Shown: positions 1-8,494, numbered from the stretch's first letter. The stretch: DNA of 64,000 nucleotides from JAJXWB01 sp036796555 (GCA_036796555.1 DAIRCS010000002.1:49941-113940), one strand, 5' to 3'. A program made the numbers and translations. Notes: generated from the sequence alone by a model not told the origin.

Positions 1-2
1 TT

Positions 3-875
3 CGATTCATCCATTTCGCAAGCCTGCGCAGCCGCGCGGCCGCCGTCGCCGTGATCGGCGCAAGCCTCGTCTTCACAGCCGCGCCCGGCGCCGCGGAGGA
101 GCGCCGCATCGTCGCGCTCGGCGGCGCGGTGACGGAGATTCTCTACGCTCTCGGCCAGCAGGACAGGATCGTCGCCGTCGACACGACCAGCCTCTATCCG
201 CCGGAGGCTTTGAAAACCAAGCCGAACGTCGGATATTTCCGCGCGCTGTCGGCCGAAGGCATTCTCTCGGTTCAGCCGACACTGGTCGTGGCCGTCGACG
301 GCGCCGGTCCGCCAGCCGCGCTCGCGGCGATCGAGCAGGCGCATGTGCCCGTCGAGCGCGCGCCCGATACGCCGACGCCTGAGGGAGTCGCGACGAAAAT
401 CCGCGCCGTCGGCCGCGCCGTGCAGGCGCAGGCGCAGGCGGACAAGCTCGCGGACGATGTGGAGCGCCGGTTCGGCGAGCTCGCCGAGGCGCGCGCGAAG
501 ATCAAGGACCGCAAGCGCGTTCTGTTCATCCTGTCCCTGCAGAACGGCCGCGCGATCGTCGGCGGCCGCGGCACGGCGGCGGACGCCATGATTACCCTGG
601 CGGGCGGCGTCAACGCGGCCGCCGACCTGCAAGGCTACAAGCCGATGACGGACGAGGCCCTGCTCGCGGCCGCGCCGGAAGCCATCGTCATGATGGATCT
701 CGGCCCCGACGCCAAGACCGAGGATGTCTTCGCGCGCCCCGCGCTCGCCGGTTCGCCGGCGGCGCGCACGCATGCGCTGATCTCGATGAACGGCCTGTAT
801 CTGATCGGCTTCGGACCGCGCGCGCCTGAGGCGGCGCGGGATCTGATGGCCAGGCTCTATCCGGCGCAGAATTGA
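3..875 (+). CDS. hmuT: Heme ABC transporter substrate-binding protein HmuT (5' end cut by window)
   Basis: This is the periplasmic heme-binding protein of an ABC importer. The fold is the TroA/BtuF type: an N-terminal segment around VALGGAVTEILYALG, then SAEGILSVQPTLVVA, and a C-terminal lobe with IGFGPRAPEAA. The frame is open from base 3, and the residues before the GTG at 51 read as a signal peptide (arginines, then AAAVAVIGASLVFTAAPGAAEE). The real start is therefore probably upstream of the window and the GTG at 51 is internal. It overlaps hmuU by four bases and is the first visible gene of hmuTUV. Any heme receptor or hemS lies outside the window. Confidence 0.88.
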   Translation, partial: RFIHFASLRSRAAAVAVIGASLVFTAAPGAAEERRIVALGGAVTEILYALGQQDRIVAVDTTSLYPPEALKTKPNVGYFRALSAEGILSVQPTLVVAVDGAGPPAALAAIEQAHVPVERAPDTPTPEGVATKIRAVGRAVQAQAQADKLADDVERRFGELAEARAKIKDRKRVLFILSLQNGRAIVGGRGTAADAMITLAGGVNAAADLQGYKPMTDEALLAAAPEAIVMMDLGPDAKTEDVFARPALAGSPAARTHALISMNGLYLIGFGPRAPEAARDLMARLYPAQN

Positions 876-1978
876 GCGGCGCGATGGATGCGAGCGCAGA
901 TGTGAGAAAGGCGGCGCGCGCAAGCGCGTTCGATCTTCGCCGGTCGCGGTCGGCGATCGCGATCGCGCTGCTGGCCGCGGCCTGTCTCGCCGTCGTCGTC
1001 ATCTCCATCGGCGCCGGCGCGCTGCACATTCCGCCGGCGCGCGCGGTCGCCGCCTTGTGGCGCATGGCGACCGAGCCGAACGCCGCATCGCTCGACCGCG
1101 ACGTCCTCGTCATCGCCAACATCCGCCTGCCGCGCGTGCTGACCGGTCTCGGCGTCGGCGCGGCGCTGGGGGCGTCCGGCGCGATCATGCAGGGTCTGTT
1201 CCGCAATCCGCTCGCCGACCCCGGCCTCGTCGGCGTGTCGGGCGGCGCCGCGCTGGCGGCGTCGATCGTGATCGTGCTCGGCGACAGGATCATGGCGCCG
1301 GCGACCGTGCCTTTCTACATGCTGCCCGTGGGCGCGTTCTTCGGCGGTCTCGCCTCCACGCTGCTCATTTATATGATCTCGACGCTGCGCGGCCGGTCCT
1401 CGACCAACATCATGTTGCTCGCGGGCGTCGCGATCGGCGCGCTCGCGGGCGCGCTGACGGGGCTCCTGTCCTATTTCTCCGACGACAGGCAATTGCGCGA
1501 CCTGACCTTCTGGTCGATGGGCAGCCTCAACGGCGCCACGTGGATGAAGACGCTCGTCTTGCTCGGCCTGCTCGCGCCGCTGGCGGTCTTCCTGCCGATG
1601 CTCGCGCGCGGTCTGAACGCGCTGGCCTTCGGCGAGGCCGAAGCCTTTCATCTCGGCGCGCGCGTCGAACGCGTGAAGGCGGTCGCGGTCGTTTTCGTTG
1701 CGGTGGCGGTCGGCGCGAGCGTTGCCGTCTCGGGCATGCTCGCCTTCATCGGCATTGTCGCGCCGCATGCGGTGCGGCTGCTGGTCGGGCCCAACCATCG
1801 CACGCTGCTGCCGCTCTCGATGCTTGTCGGCGGCGGCGGGCTCGTCGGCGCGGACGCGCTCGCGCGCACGATGCTCGCGCCCGCCGAACTGCCCGTCGGC
1901 ATACTCACGGCAGCCATCGGCGCACCGTTCTTTCTCTGGCTGCTGCTGCGCCGCCGCGCGGGAGACGCCGTATCATGA
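872..1978 (+). CDS. hmuU: Heme ABC transporter permease HmuU (FecCD family)
   Basis: This inner-membrane permease passes heme from HmuT to the cytoplasm. About 368 residues with roughly nine to ten hydrophobic helices fit the FecCD/BtuC family. Typical stretches are IRLPRVLTGLGVGAALGASG near residue 85 and FIGIVAPHAVRLLVGP near 295. The TTG at 872 overlaps the hmuT stop; an in-frame ATG at 884 is an equally good start and would shorten the protein by four residues. The 3' end overlaps hmuV by ATGA, so the three genes are probably translationally coupled. Confidence 0.9.
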   Translation: MSGAMDASADVRKAARASAFDLRRSRSAIAIALLAAACLAVVVISIGAGALHIPPARAVAALWRMATEPNAASLDRDVLVIANIRLPRVLTGLGVGAALGASGAIMQGLFRNPLADPGLVGVSGGAALAASIVIVLGDRIMAPATVPFYMLPVGAFFGGLASTLLIYMISTLRGRSSTNIMLLAGVAIGALAGALTGLLSYFSDDRQLRDLTFWSMGSLNGATWMKTLVLLGLLAPLAVFLPMLARGLNALAFGEAEAFHLGARVERVKAVAVVFVAVAVGASVAVSGMLAFIGIVAPHAVRLLVGPNHRTLLPLSMLVGGGGLVGADALARTMLAPAELPVGILTAAIGAPFFLWLLLRRRAGDAVS

Positions 1979-2802
1979 CCGGCGTTCTGGAAGCCCGCTC
2001 CCTCGTCTACGCGATCAGGCGTCAGCGGCTGGTTGACGACGTCTCGCTGTCGCTCGCGCCCGGCCGGCTCGCGGTCGTGATCGGGCCGAACGGCGCGGGC
2101 AAGTCGACGCTGCTCAAGCTCCTGTCCGGCGAGCTTCGGCCGCAATCGGGAGACGTCAGTTTCAACGGCGAGCGCATCGACAGGATCGAGCCGGTCCGTC
2201 TCGCGTCGATGCGCACGGTGATGACCCAGAACTGCCGTCTGGCGACGGCCTTTCTCGTCGACGAAGTCGTTCGCCTCTCCACCGAATTCATCGGGCGGCT
2301 CCTGACCCCGGCGCAAAAGGACGAGATCGTCGACCTATGCCTCGACGAAGCCGGCGTGCGGCATCTGGCGGGGCGCGACTACACGACATTGTCCGGCGGC
2401 GAGCAGCAGCGCGCGCGTTTCGCCGCCTGCCTGTGCCAGATCCACGTGGGACAGAGATTGTCGCGAAACCAGGCCTTCCTGCTGGACGAGCCGATCGCGA
2501 GTCTGGACCTCGATCGCCAGCTCGCCTTGATGGACGCGGCCCGGGCGCTAGCGCGGCGTGACGGCGTCGCCGTCCTGGCCGTGCTCCACGATCTGAACAT
2601 GGCGGTCGCCTACGCCGACGAGCTTCTCGTCATGAAGGAAGGCAGGATCGTCGCGCGCGGGCGGCCGGAAGAGGCGTTGACCGACGCGCTGCTGTCGGAC
2701 GTGTTCAACGTCGGCCTGCGGACGAACGAGCAGCCTTTGGCCGACCTGCCGTTCGTCCTGCCGCAGCATCATGCGATGCGGGCGCGCAACCTCGGTCAGT
2801 GA
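1975..2802 (+). CDS. hmuV: Heme ABC transporter ATP-binding protein HmuV
   Basis: This is the cytoplasmic ATPase of the heme importer, 275 residues long. Walker A GPNGAGKS is at 37-44, the signature LSGGEQQ at 139-145, and Walker B with the catalytic glutamate (FLLDEP) at 168-173. The ATG at 1975 lies inside the hmuU stop (ATGA overlap). The last bases overlap the end of the convergent irr gene by seven bases, so the iron-responsive regulator abuts the heme uptake operon tail to tail. Confidence 0.92.
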   Translation: MTGVLEARSLVYAIRRQRLVDDVSLSLAPGRLAVVIGPNGAGKSTLLKLLSGELRPQSGDVSFNGERIDRIEPVRLASMRTVMTQNCRLATAFLVDEVVRLSTEFIGRLLTPAQKDEIVDLCLDEAGVRHLAGRDYTTLSGGEQQRARFAACLCQIHVGQRLSRNQAFLLDEPIASLDLDRQLALMDAARALARRDGVAVLAVLHDLNMAVAYADELLVMKEGRIVARGRPEEALTDALLSDVFNVGLRTNEQPLADLPFVLPQHHAMRARNLGQ

Positions 2803-3242
2803 TCCGCAAGGGTCGGCGCGCGCGGCGCCACGTCCTTCAGCCGCACCACCACGTCGACGCCGATGACCTGCATGCCCGCGGGCGGCGCGATGGCGAGCGC
2901 CGGCTCGGCGTGCGCCGGCATGTCGAACAGCCTGTCGCTCTCCTCGACGTAATAATGGTAGTGCGAACCGGTGGTCGTGTCGTACCAGAGCCGCGACCCG
3001 TAAAGCGCGACCTCGCGCAGCAGGCCGCAGCGGACGAAATCGCGTAGCGCGTTGTAGATCGTGGCCTGCGAGGGCGGATAGCGTTCGGCGCGCGTCTCGT
3101 CGAAGAGCGTTTCCGCGGTGACGTGGCGTCCGCCGCCGCAGAACAGCAGGCGCGCGATCTGCAGGCGTTGCCGCGTCGGCTTCAGCCCCGCTTCCCGCAA
3201 CATGCGCGCGTAGATGTCGGTTTGCTCCGGCAGCTTGTCCAT
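2796..3242 (-). CDS. irr: Iron response regulator Irr (Fur superfamily)
   Basis: This 148-residue Fur-superfamily regulator has the winged-helix part LREAGLKPTRQRLQIARLLF near 15-34 and SQATIYNALRDF near 58-69. It lacks the paired CxxC zinc sites of classical Fur. It carries a histidine-rich motif (H94-Y-H96) followed by YVEESDRLFDMP, as in the Irr branch, which senses heme in rhizobia and relatives. In that group Irr accumulates under iron limitation and binds iron control elements; such an element lies in the divergent intergenic region at 3404-3420. The neighbours are heme uptake genes and a heme peroxidase, which suits the role. The Irr rather than Fur assignment rests on these motifs. 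Confidence 0.85.
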   Translation of the reverse strand: MDKLPEQTDIYARMLREAGLKPTRQRLQIARLLFCGGGRHVTAETLFDETRAERYPPSQATIYNALRDFVRCGLLREVALYGSRLWYDTTTGSHYHYYVEESDRLFDMPAHAEPALAIAPPAGMQVIGVDVVVRLKDVAPRAPTLADH

Positions 3243-3287
3243 GGTCCCGCCTCGACACGAGTATCGGTCGATTTGCCGCAGCGCCCC

Positions 3288-3301
3288 TTGACGGAGGTCA
3301 A
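3288..3301. promoter_or_regulatory. FNR/CRP-family-like palindrome
   Basis: TTGACGGAGGTCAA is a perfect 5-4-5 inverted repeat that fits the TTG-N8-CAA pattern of FNR/NnrR-type sites. It lies about 46 bases upstream of irr and 188 bases upstream of the peroxidase gene, so which gene it serves is unclear. Confidence 0.4.
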
Positions 3302-3387
3302 ATGTCGCGATCGTGACGCGGCGTAGCGTTTGCAGCGTTGCGCCGTGGGCAAATCAATGCCGGCGCCATCCCGTCGCCTCTGGCAAC

Positions 3388-3401
3388 TTGATCGGGATCA
3401 T
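3388..3401 (+). promoter_or_regulatory. FNR/FixK-like box upstream of the peroxidase gene
   Basis: TTGATCGGGATCAT matches the FNR/FixK consensus TTGAT-N4-ATCAA at nine of ten positions. Its centre is about 94 bases before the peroxidase ATG. If it acts at the usual -41.5 position, transcription would start near 3436, leaving a leader of about 50 bases. That geometry is inferred. Confidence 0.6.
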
Positions 3402-3403
3402 AG

Positions 3404-3420
3404 ATTAGAATCATTCTAAA
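3404..3420. promoter_or_regulatory. Irr box / iron control element (ICE)
   Basis: The 17 bases ATTAGAATCATTCTAAA match the ICE consensus TTTAGAA-N3-TTCTAAA with one mismatch. The core 3405-3419 is a perfect inverted repeat. It lies between the divergent irr and peroxidase genes, just downstream of the FNR-like box, where it would cover the predicted core promoter of the peroxidase gene. Repression by Irr at low iron is the simplest reading. Confidence 0.7.
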
Positions 3421-3488
3421 GTAATAAACCCGTCGCGGATTGGCGGTCCACAATTCGGTCGGCCCGCCATCCGGAAGATGAGGGACCA

Positions 3489-4484
3489 ATGACACGCCAT
3501 CTGTTCGCGCTGACGCTTGCCGTCAGCCTGGGCGCGCTGACCGCGCCCGCCCGTGCGGCCGAGCCGATCGAGCCGATCGCGCCTGCGAAGGTAGCCAATG
3601 CCGCGCAGGTCGAACTCGGCAAGAAGCTCTTCTTCGACCCGCGCCTGTCGAAGTCGGGGTTTATCTCGTGCAACTCCTGCCACAACCTGTCGATGGGCGG
3701 CACGGACAATCTCAAGACCTCGATCGGCCACAATTGGGCGCAAGGCCCGATCAACGCGCCGACGGTGCTCAACGCCGTCTACGGCGTCGCGCAATTCTGG
3801 GATGGCCGCGCCAAGGATCTGAAGGCGCAGGCCGGCGGCCCGATCGCCAATCCCGGCGAGATGGCCTCGTCGCACCAGCTCGCGGTCGACGTGCTGCAGT
3901 CGATCCCCGGCTATGTCAACGAATACAAGGCCGTCTTCGGCAGCGACAAGATCACGATCGATGGCGTGACGACCGCCATCGCCGCCTTCGAGGCGACGCT
4001 GGTCACGCCGAATTCGCGCTTCGACAAATGGCTCGCGGGCGACAAGAAGGCGCTGAGCGCCGACGAGCTCGCCGGTTATGAATTGTTCAAGGACGCCGGC
4101 TGCACCGCCTGCCACAACGGCGCGGCGGTCGGCGGCGCAACCTTCCAGAAGATGGGCCTGGTCGAGCCTTACAAATCCACGAGCGCGGCCGAGGGCCGCG
4201 TCGCCGTCACCAAGGAGGAAGCCGACCGCTTCAACTTCAAGGTGCCGACGCTGCGCAACGTCGAGCTCACCTATCCCTATTTCCACGACGGCGAAGCGGC
4301 GACGCTCACGCAGGCCGTGGACACGATGGGCCGCATCCAGCTCGGCAAGAAGTTCACGGGCGCGGAGAATGCGAAGATCGTCGCCTTCCTGAAGACGCTG
4401 ACCGGCGACCAGCCGGACTTCAAGCTGCCGATCCTGCCGCCCTCCGTCGACGCGACGCCGCGGCCGACTCCCTTCGGCAAGTAG
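3489..4484 (+). CDS. ccpA: Diheme cytochrome c peroxidase (CcpA/MauG family)
   Basis: This periplasmic enzyme reduces hydrogen peroxide to water with electrons from c-type cytochromes. It has a signal peptide (residues 1-23, ending in ARA) and two heme-binding motifs, CNSCH at 61-65 and CTACH at 205-209, spaced as in bacterial diheme peroxidases. Family stretches such as LGKKLFFDPRLS near 43 and PTLRNVELTYPYFHDG in the C-terminal half are present. The length of 331 residues is normal. It sits behind an FNR-like box and an Irr box, so low-oxygen activation and low-iron repression are likely. A terminator follows. Confidence 0.93.
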   Translation: MTRHLFALTLAVSLGALTAPARAAEPIEPIAPAKVANAAQVELGKKLFFDPRLSKSGFISCNSCHNLSMGGTDNLKTSIGHNWAQGPINAPTVLNAVYGVAQFWDGRAKDLKAQAGGPIANPGEMASSHQLAVDVLQSIPGYVNEYKAVFGSDKITIDGVTTAIAAFEATLVTPNSRFDKWLAGDKKALSADELAGYELFKDAGCTACHNGAAVGGATFQKMGLVEPYKSTSAAEGRVAVTKEEADRFNFKVPTLRNVELTYPYFHDGEAATLTQAVDTMGRIQLGKKFTGAENAKIVAFLKTLTGDQPDFKLPILPPSVDATPRPTPFGK

Positions 4485-4506
4485 GCGCTGCCTGCGATCA
4501 ATCGAG

Positions 4507-4534
4507 GCCGGGCGATCCTTTCGCCCGGCTTTTT
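4507..4534 (+). terminator. Rho-independent terminator after ccpA
   Basis: GCCGGGCG and CGCCCGGC form a perfect eight-base-pair stem with a seven-base loop, followed at once by five T residues. It ends ccpA transcription 20 bases before the torC start. Confidence 0.85.
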
Positions 4535-4554
4535 CGTTCCGGCCAAAATCTCCG

Positions 4555-5691
4555 ATGCAGTTTCGCACGTTCCTCAAATGGCTTTCCGCTCCCGCGCTGC
4601 TCGTCGGCCTCGTCGCCGGCGTGTTGGTCTGGGGCGGCTTCAACACGGCGATGGAGGCGACCAACACGCTCGACTTCTGCATTTCCTGCCACGAGATGCG
4701 TGACAATCCCTACGCGGAATACAAGAAGAGCGTTCATTACAGGAACGCCTCCGGCGTGCGCGCGATCTGCTCGGATTGTCACGTGCCGAAGGACTGGACG
4801 CACAAGGTCGTGCGCAAGGCGCAGGCGAGCATGGAGCTTCTCGCCAAATTGCGCGGCGCGATCGACACGCCGGAGAAATACGAGGCGAGGCGCGTCGATC
4901 TCGCGCGTCACGAATGGGCGCGCATGAAAGCGACCGACAGCCGCGAATGCCGCAATTGCCATTCCTTCGAGGCGATGGATCACGCAAAACAGTCGCAGCG
5001 CGCCGCCGCCGCGATGGAAAAGGCGGCGCAACAGAACTGGACCTGTATCGACTGCCACAAGGGCGTCGCCCACAAGCTGCCCGATCTGTCGCGCGAACGT
5101 CGCCGCATGCTCGAGGCCTTGGAGCGCGCCGCCGCGGACGCGCCGCCGAAGGCGGGCGACGTCGTCGTTGCGTTGAAGGCGACGCCTTTTCGGCTCGCGG
5201 CGCCCGGCGACGACGAGAGCAACGACGGCGAGATCGCGGCCGGCGCCGAACTGCGCGTGATCGAAGCCAGGGATGAGTGGCTGAAGGCCGAACTTTCCGG
5301 CTGGCGTCGCGAGGGCTCCGACGAAACGCTCTTCGCGGCGATCGGCAAGCGGATCGTGCAGGCCTCGCTGTCTCCGCGCGCAGCCGAGCAGATGACGAAG
5401 CTGCGCGCGCAAAGCGATCCTGCGACCGACATGCAGTGGCGCGAAGGCAAGCTCGAGATCTGGACGCAGCGCGCGGCCGTCTCGTCCGATCGCGCGGCGC
5501 TGTCGGCCTATTCAGGCGAACTCTACAGCTCGGCCTGCAACTTCTGTCACGATCTGCCCCCGACGACGAAACACGACGCCAACGACTGGATCGGCACCAT
5601 GAACGCCATGAAGCGCATGACCCCTCTCAGCGACGGGGAAGCGCAGTTCCTGCTGCGCTATCTGCAGATGCACGCTTCGGACGCCCGCTGA
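4555..5691 (+). CDS. torC: Pentaheme c-type cytochrome TorC (NapC/NirT family)
   Basis: TorC-type proteins are membrane-anchored quinol dehydrogenases that feed electrons to a periplasmic reductase such as TMAO or DMSO reductase. One N-terminal membrane helix (about residues 10-30) is followed by four heme motifs of the NapC domain (CISCH, CSDCH, CRNCH, CIDCH). An SH3-like linker leads to a C-terminal fifth heme (CNFCH) with the typical ending LLRYLQMHAS. The 378-residue length fits TorC/DorC and is too long for NapC. No molybdoenzyme gene lies beside it in the window, so its partner is unknown. It starts just after the ccpA terminator. Confidence 0.85.
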   Translation: MQFRTFLKWLSAPALLVGLVAGVLVWGGFNTAMEATNTLDFCISCHEMRDNPYAEYKKSVHYRNASGVRAICSDCHVPKDWTHKVVRKAQASMELLAKLRGAIDTPEKYEARRVDLARHEWARMKATDSRECRNCHSFEAMDHAKQSQRAAAAMEKAAQQNWTCIDCHKGVAHKLPDLSRERRRMLEALERAAADAPPKAGDVVVALKATPFRLAAPGDDESNDGEIAAGAELRVIEARDEWLKAELSGWRREGSDETLFAAIGKRIVQASLSPRAAEQMTKLRAQSDPATDMQWREGKLEIWTQRAAVSSDRAALSAYSGELYSSACNFCHDLPPTTKHDANDWIGTMNAMKRMTPLSDGEAQFLLRYLQMHASDAR

Positions 5692-5719
5692 CCGCAACCC
5701 CATCCGCAGGCGAGGCGCT

Positions 5720-6769
5720 CTATCTGGCCTCGCATTCGCCGAAGGCGAGACAGGCGATCTTGCGATTGACGTCGGTATCGCAGCTACCACCCTGTTGCGC
5801 GAAGTTGCGCCAGAAAAAGACTGCGTTTATCCCGCGTCTTGAAACGATTGATTTCACGACCGCAGCGTCGCGCAGACTGGTGTTCGCCAGCTCGAACGCC
5901 ACCAGCAGCTTTGCGGGATCGGGCTGGCCCAGCACGGCCAGCTGCGAATCGAACGAGCGGGCGATGTCGCCTTGACGGTTCCTCGACCACAGAAAAATCG
6001 AGATACGGTCGAAAGCGCCCATCAATTCGTGGGCGTTGCTGGCGTCGATGCCGGTGGATTGTTGCGTCGGCGCGTCGAGCGGGTTCGTGTAGAGGATCGC
6101 CTTTTTGCCGGCGCTGTGAACGAGCTTGGCGTATTCCAGAAGGAAGCTGCGCGTGCGGGCTGGCGTCCGGCCGTCCTGGACCTCGTAGTCGAGCAAAACG
6201 CCCTCGGCGTTTTGGGGCAATCGCTTGTCCCAGATCAGGCAGGTGTCGGTCGTCGTCCGCGCGGGATCGGCCTTGGTCAGCTGGACGCCGCCGTCGCGTG
6301 CGTATCGTTGGGCCTGGCCGTCGAGACCGAGCGCTGTCGCCGTCTGGGCGAGCGTGCAGGCGTCCGCGGTGTTCGCCGAAGAAAAATGGAGCTGTGTCGG
6401 GCCGCGCGGCGTGACCCGCGGCCCGAAATTGGGTTTGGGAACCCTTCTCGGCCCGTGATTGCCCCATTGCCAGTAATAGACCGGAAAAGAAGAGGCGCTT
6501 GCGTCGATCGCATCCAAATTCATCGTCGCGAAGGCGGACGCCGGGAAATACGCGGAACGGCCCCTGGCGCCGTCGCGCGGGGGCGGCGCGTTCTGCAGGA
6601 TCGTAACCGAGGGCTTGCGGCTGCCGTCGAAACAATTGGCGTCCGAATTCGCCGGGGCCGCACGAACGCTGGTCGGGCCTGAGAAACCATACGCGAGAAG
6701 GTAGAGCAGCAGCGCCAGCCCGAAAAAGGCGCGGGAACTCGTCGTCCGTGGCGCTCGCGGCAAAGGCAT
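5720..6769 (-). CDS. Secreted TIM-barrel-like protein of unknown function beside the capsule export genes
   Basis: I cannot name a family. The protein of 349 residues has an N-terminal signal or anchor segment (about residues 12-38). Its later part alternates strand-like and helical segments in a way that suggests a glycosidase-type TIM barrel. A strand ending in D194-Y195-E196 resembles the acid-bearing strand of such enzymes, and AILYTNPLD, ISIFLWSRN, LLVAFELANTS and INAVFFWRNF look like later strands. A polysaccharide hydrolase or lyase role is inference from the fold impression and from its place divergent to the export operon. The ATG at 6769 is preferred; a TTG at 6784 would add five residues. 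Confidence 0.6.
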   Translation of the reverse strand: MPLPRAPRTTSSRAFFGLALLLYLLAYGFSGPTSVRAAPANSDANCFDGSRKPSVTILQNAPPPRDGARGRSAYFPASAFATMNLDAIDASASSFPVYYWQWGNHGPRRVPKPNFGPRVTPRGPTQLHFSSANTADACTLAQTATALGLDGQAQRYARDGGVQLTKADPARTTTDTCLIWDKRLPQNAEGVLLDYEVQDGRTPARTRSFLLEYAKLVHSAGKKAILYTNPLDAPTQQSTGIDASNAHELMGAFDRISIFLWSRNRQGDIARSFDSQLAVLGQPDPAKLLVAFELANTSLRDAAVVKSIVSRRGINAVFFWRNFAQQGGSCDTDVNRKIACLAFGECEAR

Positions 6770-6784
6770 TCCAGATCGTTCCAA

Positions 6785-6820
6785 GTTTACGCCGCAATCT
6801 GCGTTTACGCCTCAATCTGC
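6785..6820. repeat. Tandem 18-base duplication in the capsule promoter region
   Basis: Two adjacent 18-base units (6785-6802 and 6803-6820) share the pattern GTTTACGCC/TTCAATCTGC with a single mismatch. They lie in the 159-base divergent region between the secreted protein and the export operon, so they could be a duplicated binding site. A short palindrome GTTGC-AAC-GCAAC follows at 6879-6891. Confidence 0.55.
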
Positions 6821-6928
6821 GCTGATATTGGGGTTGCGGGTAGGGCTTGGCAATGGGGCCGCCACGAACTATCATGATGTTGCAACGCAACTGGCTGCAT
6901 CTATCTTGTTGGCAAATCGGGGTTAACG

Positions 6929-8494
6929 ATGACTGAACAGTCCCAATCTGCGCTGTCGTCGTTGCGTGATCGACTTCAAGCGCGTTCGGCCGATTTTTCC
7001 AAGGATTCCACCGCAGGAGACCGGGCCCGTGTCGGCTTGCCGCCTTTGCCGCGGCGTCCCGCCCGGCCGGACGGGGTCGTGTTCGAGGCGCCGCTTTCCG
7101 CAGGCGATGTGTGGCAGCCCTCCCAGGAGCTTCACGTCGTTCATTCGCGCGACGATGATGCGGACGGCGCGCCCGCCGCCGTCGATGAATTGCAGGCGCG
7201 GCGCGACGCCCGAACTGTCGCGGAGGCTGGCGCGGCGTCGAAGATGCCTGCGCGCGGTTTCCAAAGCCAGCCGGAGATCGAAGCCGACGACGAAACTTCC
7301 CCGATTTCATCGCTGATGCGCTTGCCGTCCTTGCAGCGCGCGCGGGAAGGCTGGCTGTTCGTTAGTTTCCTGATGGTCGTCGCGTTGCCGGTGATAGCCG
7401 CGACGCTTTATTACGCCATTCTCGCCAAGCCCCAGTATACGGCGGAGTTTCGTTTTTCGGTCACCGAGCAGACTCCTGCCCTGCCTGGAGCGCAAGCTCC
7501 TCCGTCCAATTCGTTGTCGGGAGGCGGGTCGTCGTCGGCGGCGATGGCCACGCTCGCGGCGGGGATGGGAAGCGGCACGCTCAGCAGCGGGACGGTCCAG
7601 AATTATATCGTCGTAGACTTCGTGAAGAGCCGGGAGGCGGTCGAAGGACTGCAGAAGCAGCTTCAGTTGAAGTCGCTGATGGCTAAGGGCGACATTCTGT
7701 ACAGGGTCGATCAGGAGGCGCCGACGGAATCGTTCATGCCCTTCTGGGGCAATATGGTCGATGCCGATTTCGATCAGGTGACAGGTCTGGCCTATGTGCG
7801 CGTGCGCGCATTCTCGCCGAGCGATGCGCTGAACATCGCGACGACGCTCATGCACATGAGCGAAAAGCTCGTGAATGACATGGCCAATCGGGCGAACGAG
7901 GATTCCGTGAAATTCGCGGAGCAGGAGGTTAAACGCGCGGAGGTTCGGGTGACCGAGGCCGCCAAGGCGCTCTCCGAATTCCGCAAGGCCGACAATGTAA
8001 TCGACCCGAACAGCAGCGCGGTGCAAACCAACAATAATCTGGTGCTGACGCAGCGGCAGGCGCTGCTTCAGCTGCAAACGGAACTTGCTTCGCTGGAACG
8101 CCAGTCGCTTGCTCGCAATTCTCCGGTCGCCGCCAATCTGGCCGCGCGCATCGCCGCGGGAAAGGCGGAGCTCGAGCGTTTGCAGAACGAGACGCGCGAG
8201 CAGAGCGCCGGGCGCGGGGCGCTCGCGGGGCTGGTCGGACGATACGAGCAGCTTGACCTCGAACGTCAATACGCCAATACGGCCTATATGAGCGCGCTCC
8301 TGGCGCGGGATCAGGCGCGCGCGAACGCCGCCGCGCAGCACATCTATCTGACTCCCTACGCAAAGCCGTTCCTGCCGGAGGAATCGACCTATCCGAAACC
8401 GATCCGCTCCTTGCTTCTGATCTTTGGCGTGGCGATGTTCGTGTGGCTGATCGGTCTCCTGATCGTACGGACCGTGCAGGATCATCAGTTGTGA
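6929..8494 (+). CDS. kpsE: Capsule polysaccharide export inner-membrane protein (KpsE/CtrB/BexC-like)
   Basis: This polysaccharide co-polymerase-type protein links the ABC exporter to the outer-membrane channel. A long polar N-terminus (about 135 residues, proline- and arginine-rich) precedes transmembrane helix 1 (about 141-166). A large periplasmic region with coiled-coil character (near residues 300-420) follows, then a second helix (about 494-514) just before the C-terminus. This layout is typical of KpsE/CtrB. The extended cytoplasmic N-terminus is longer than in the E. coli protein. The stop overlaps the next gene by GTGA. No outer-membrane partner (KpsD/Wza) is visible in the window. 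Confidence 0.85.
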   Translation: MTEQSQSALSSLRDRLQARSADFSKDSTAGDRARVGLPPLPRRPARPDGVVFEAPLSAGDVWQPSQELHVVHSRDDDADGAPAAVDELQARRDARTVAEAGAASKMPARGFQSQPEIEADDETSPISSLMRLPSLQRAREGWLFVSFLMVVALPVIAATLYYAILAKPQYTAEFRFSVTEQTPALPGAQAPPSNSLSGGGSSSAAMATLAAGMGSGTLSSGTVQNYIVVDFVKSREAVEGLQKQLQLKSLMAKGDILYRVDQEAPTESFMPFWGNMVDADFDQVTGLAYVRVRAFSPSDALNIATTLMHMSEKLVNDMANRANEDSVKFAEQEVKRAEVRVTEAAKALSEFRKADNVIDPNSSAVQTNNNLVLTQRQALLQLQTELASLERQSLARNSPVAANLAARIAAGKAELERLQNETREQSAGRGALAGLVGRYEQLDLERQYANTAYMSALLARDQARANAAAQHIYLTPYAKPFLPEESTYPKPIRSLLLIFGVAMFVWLIGLLIVRTVQDHQL

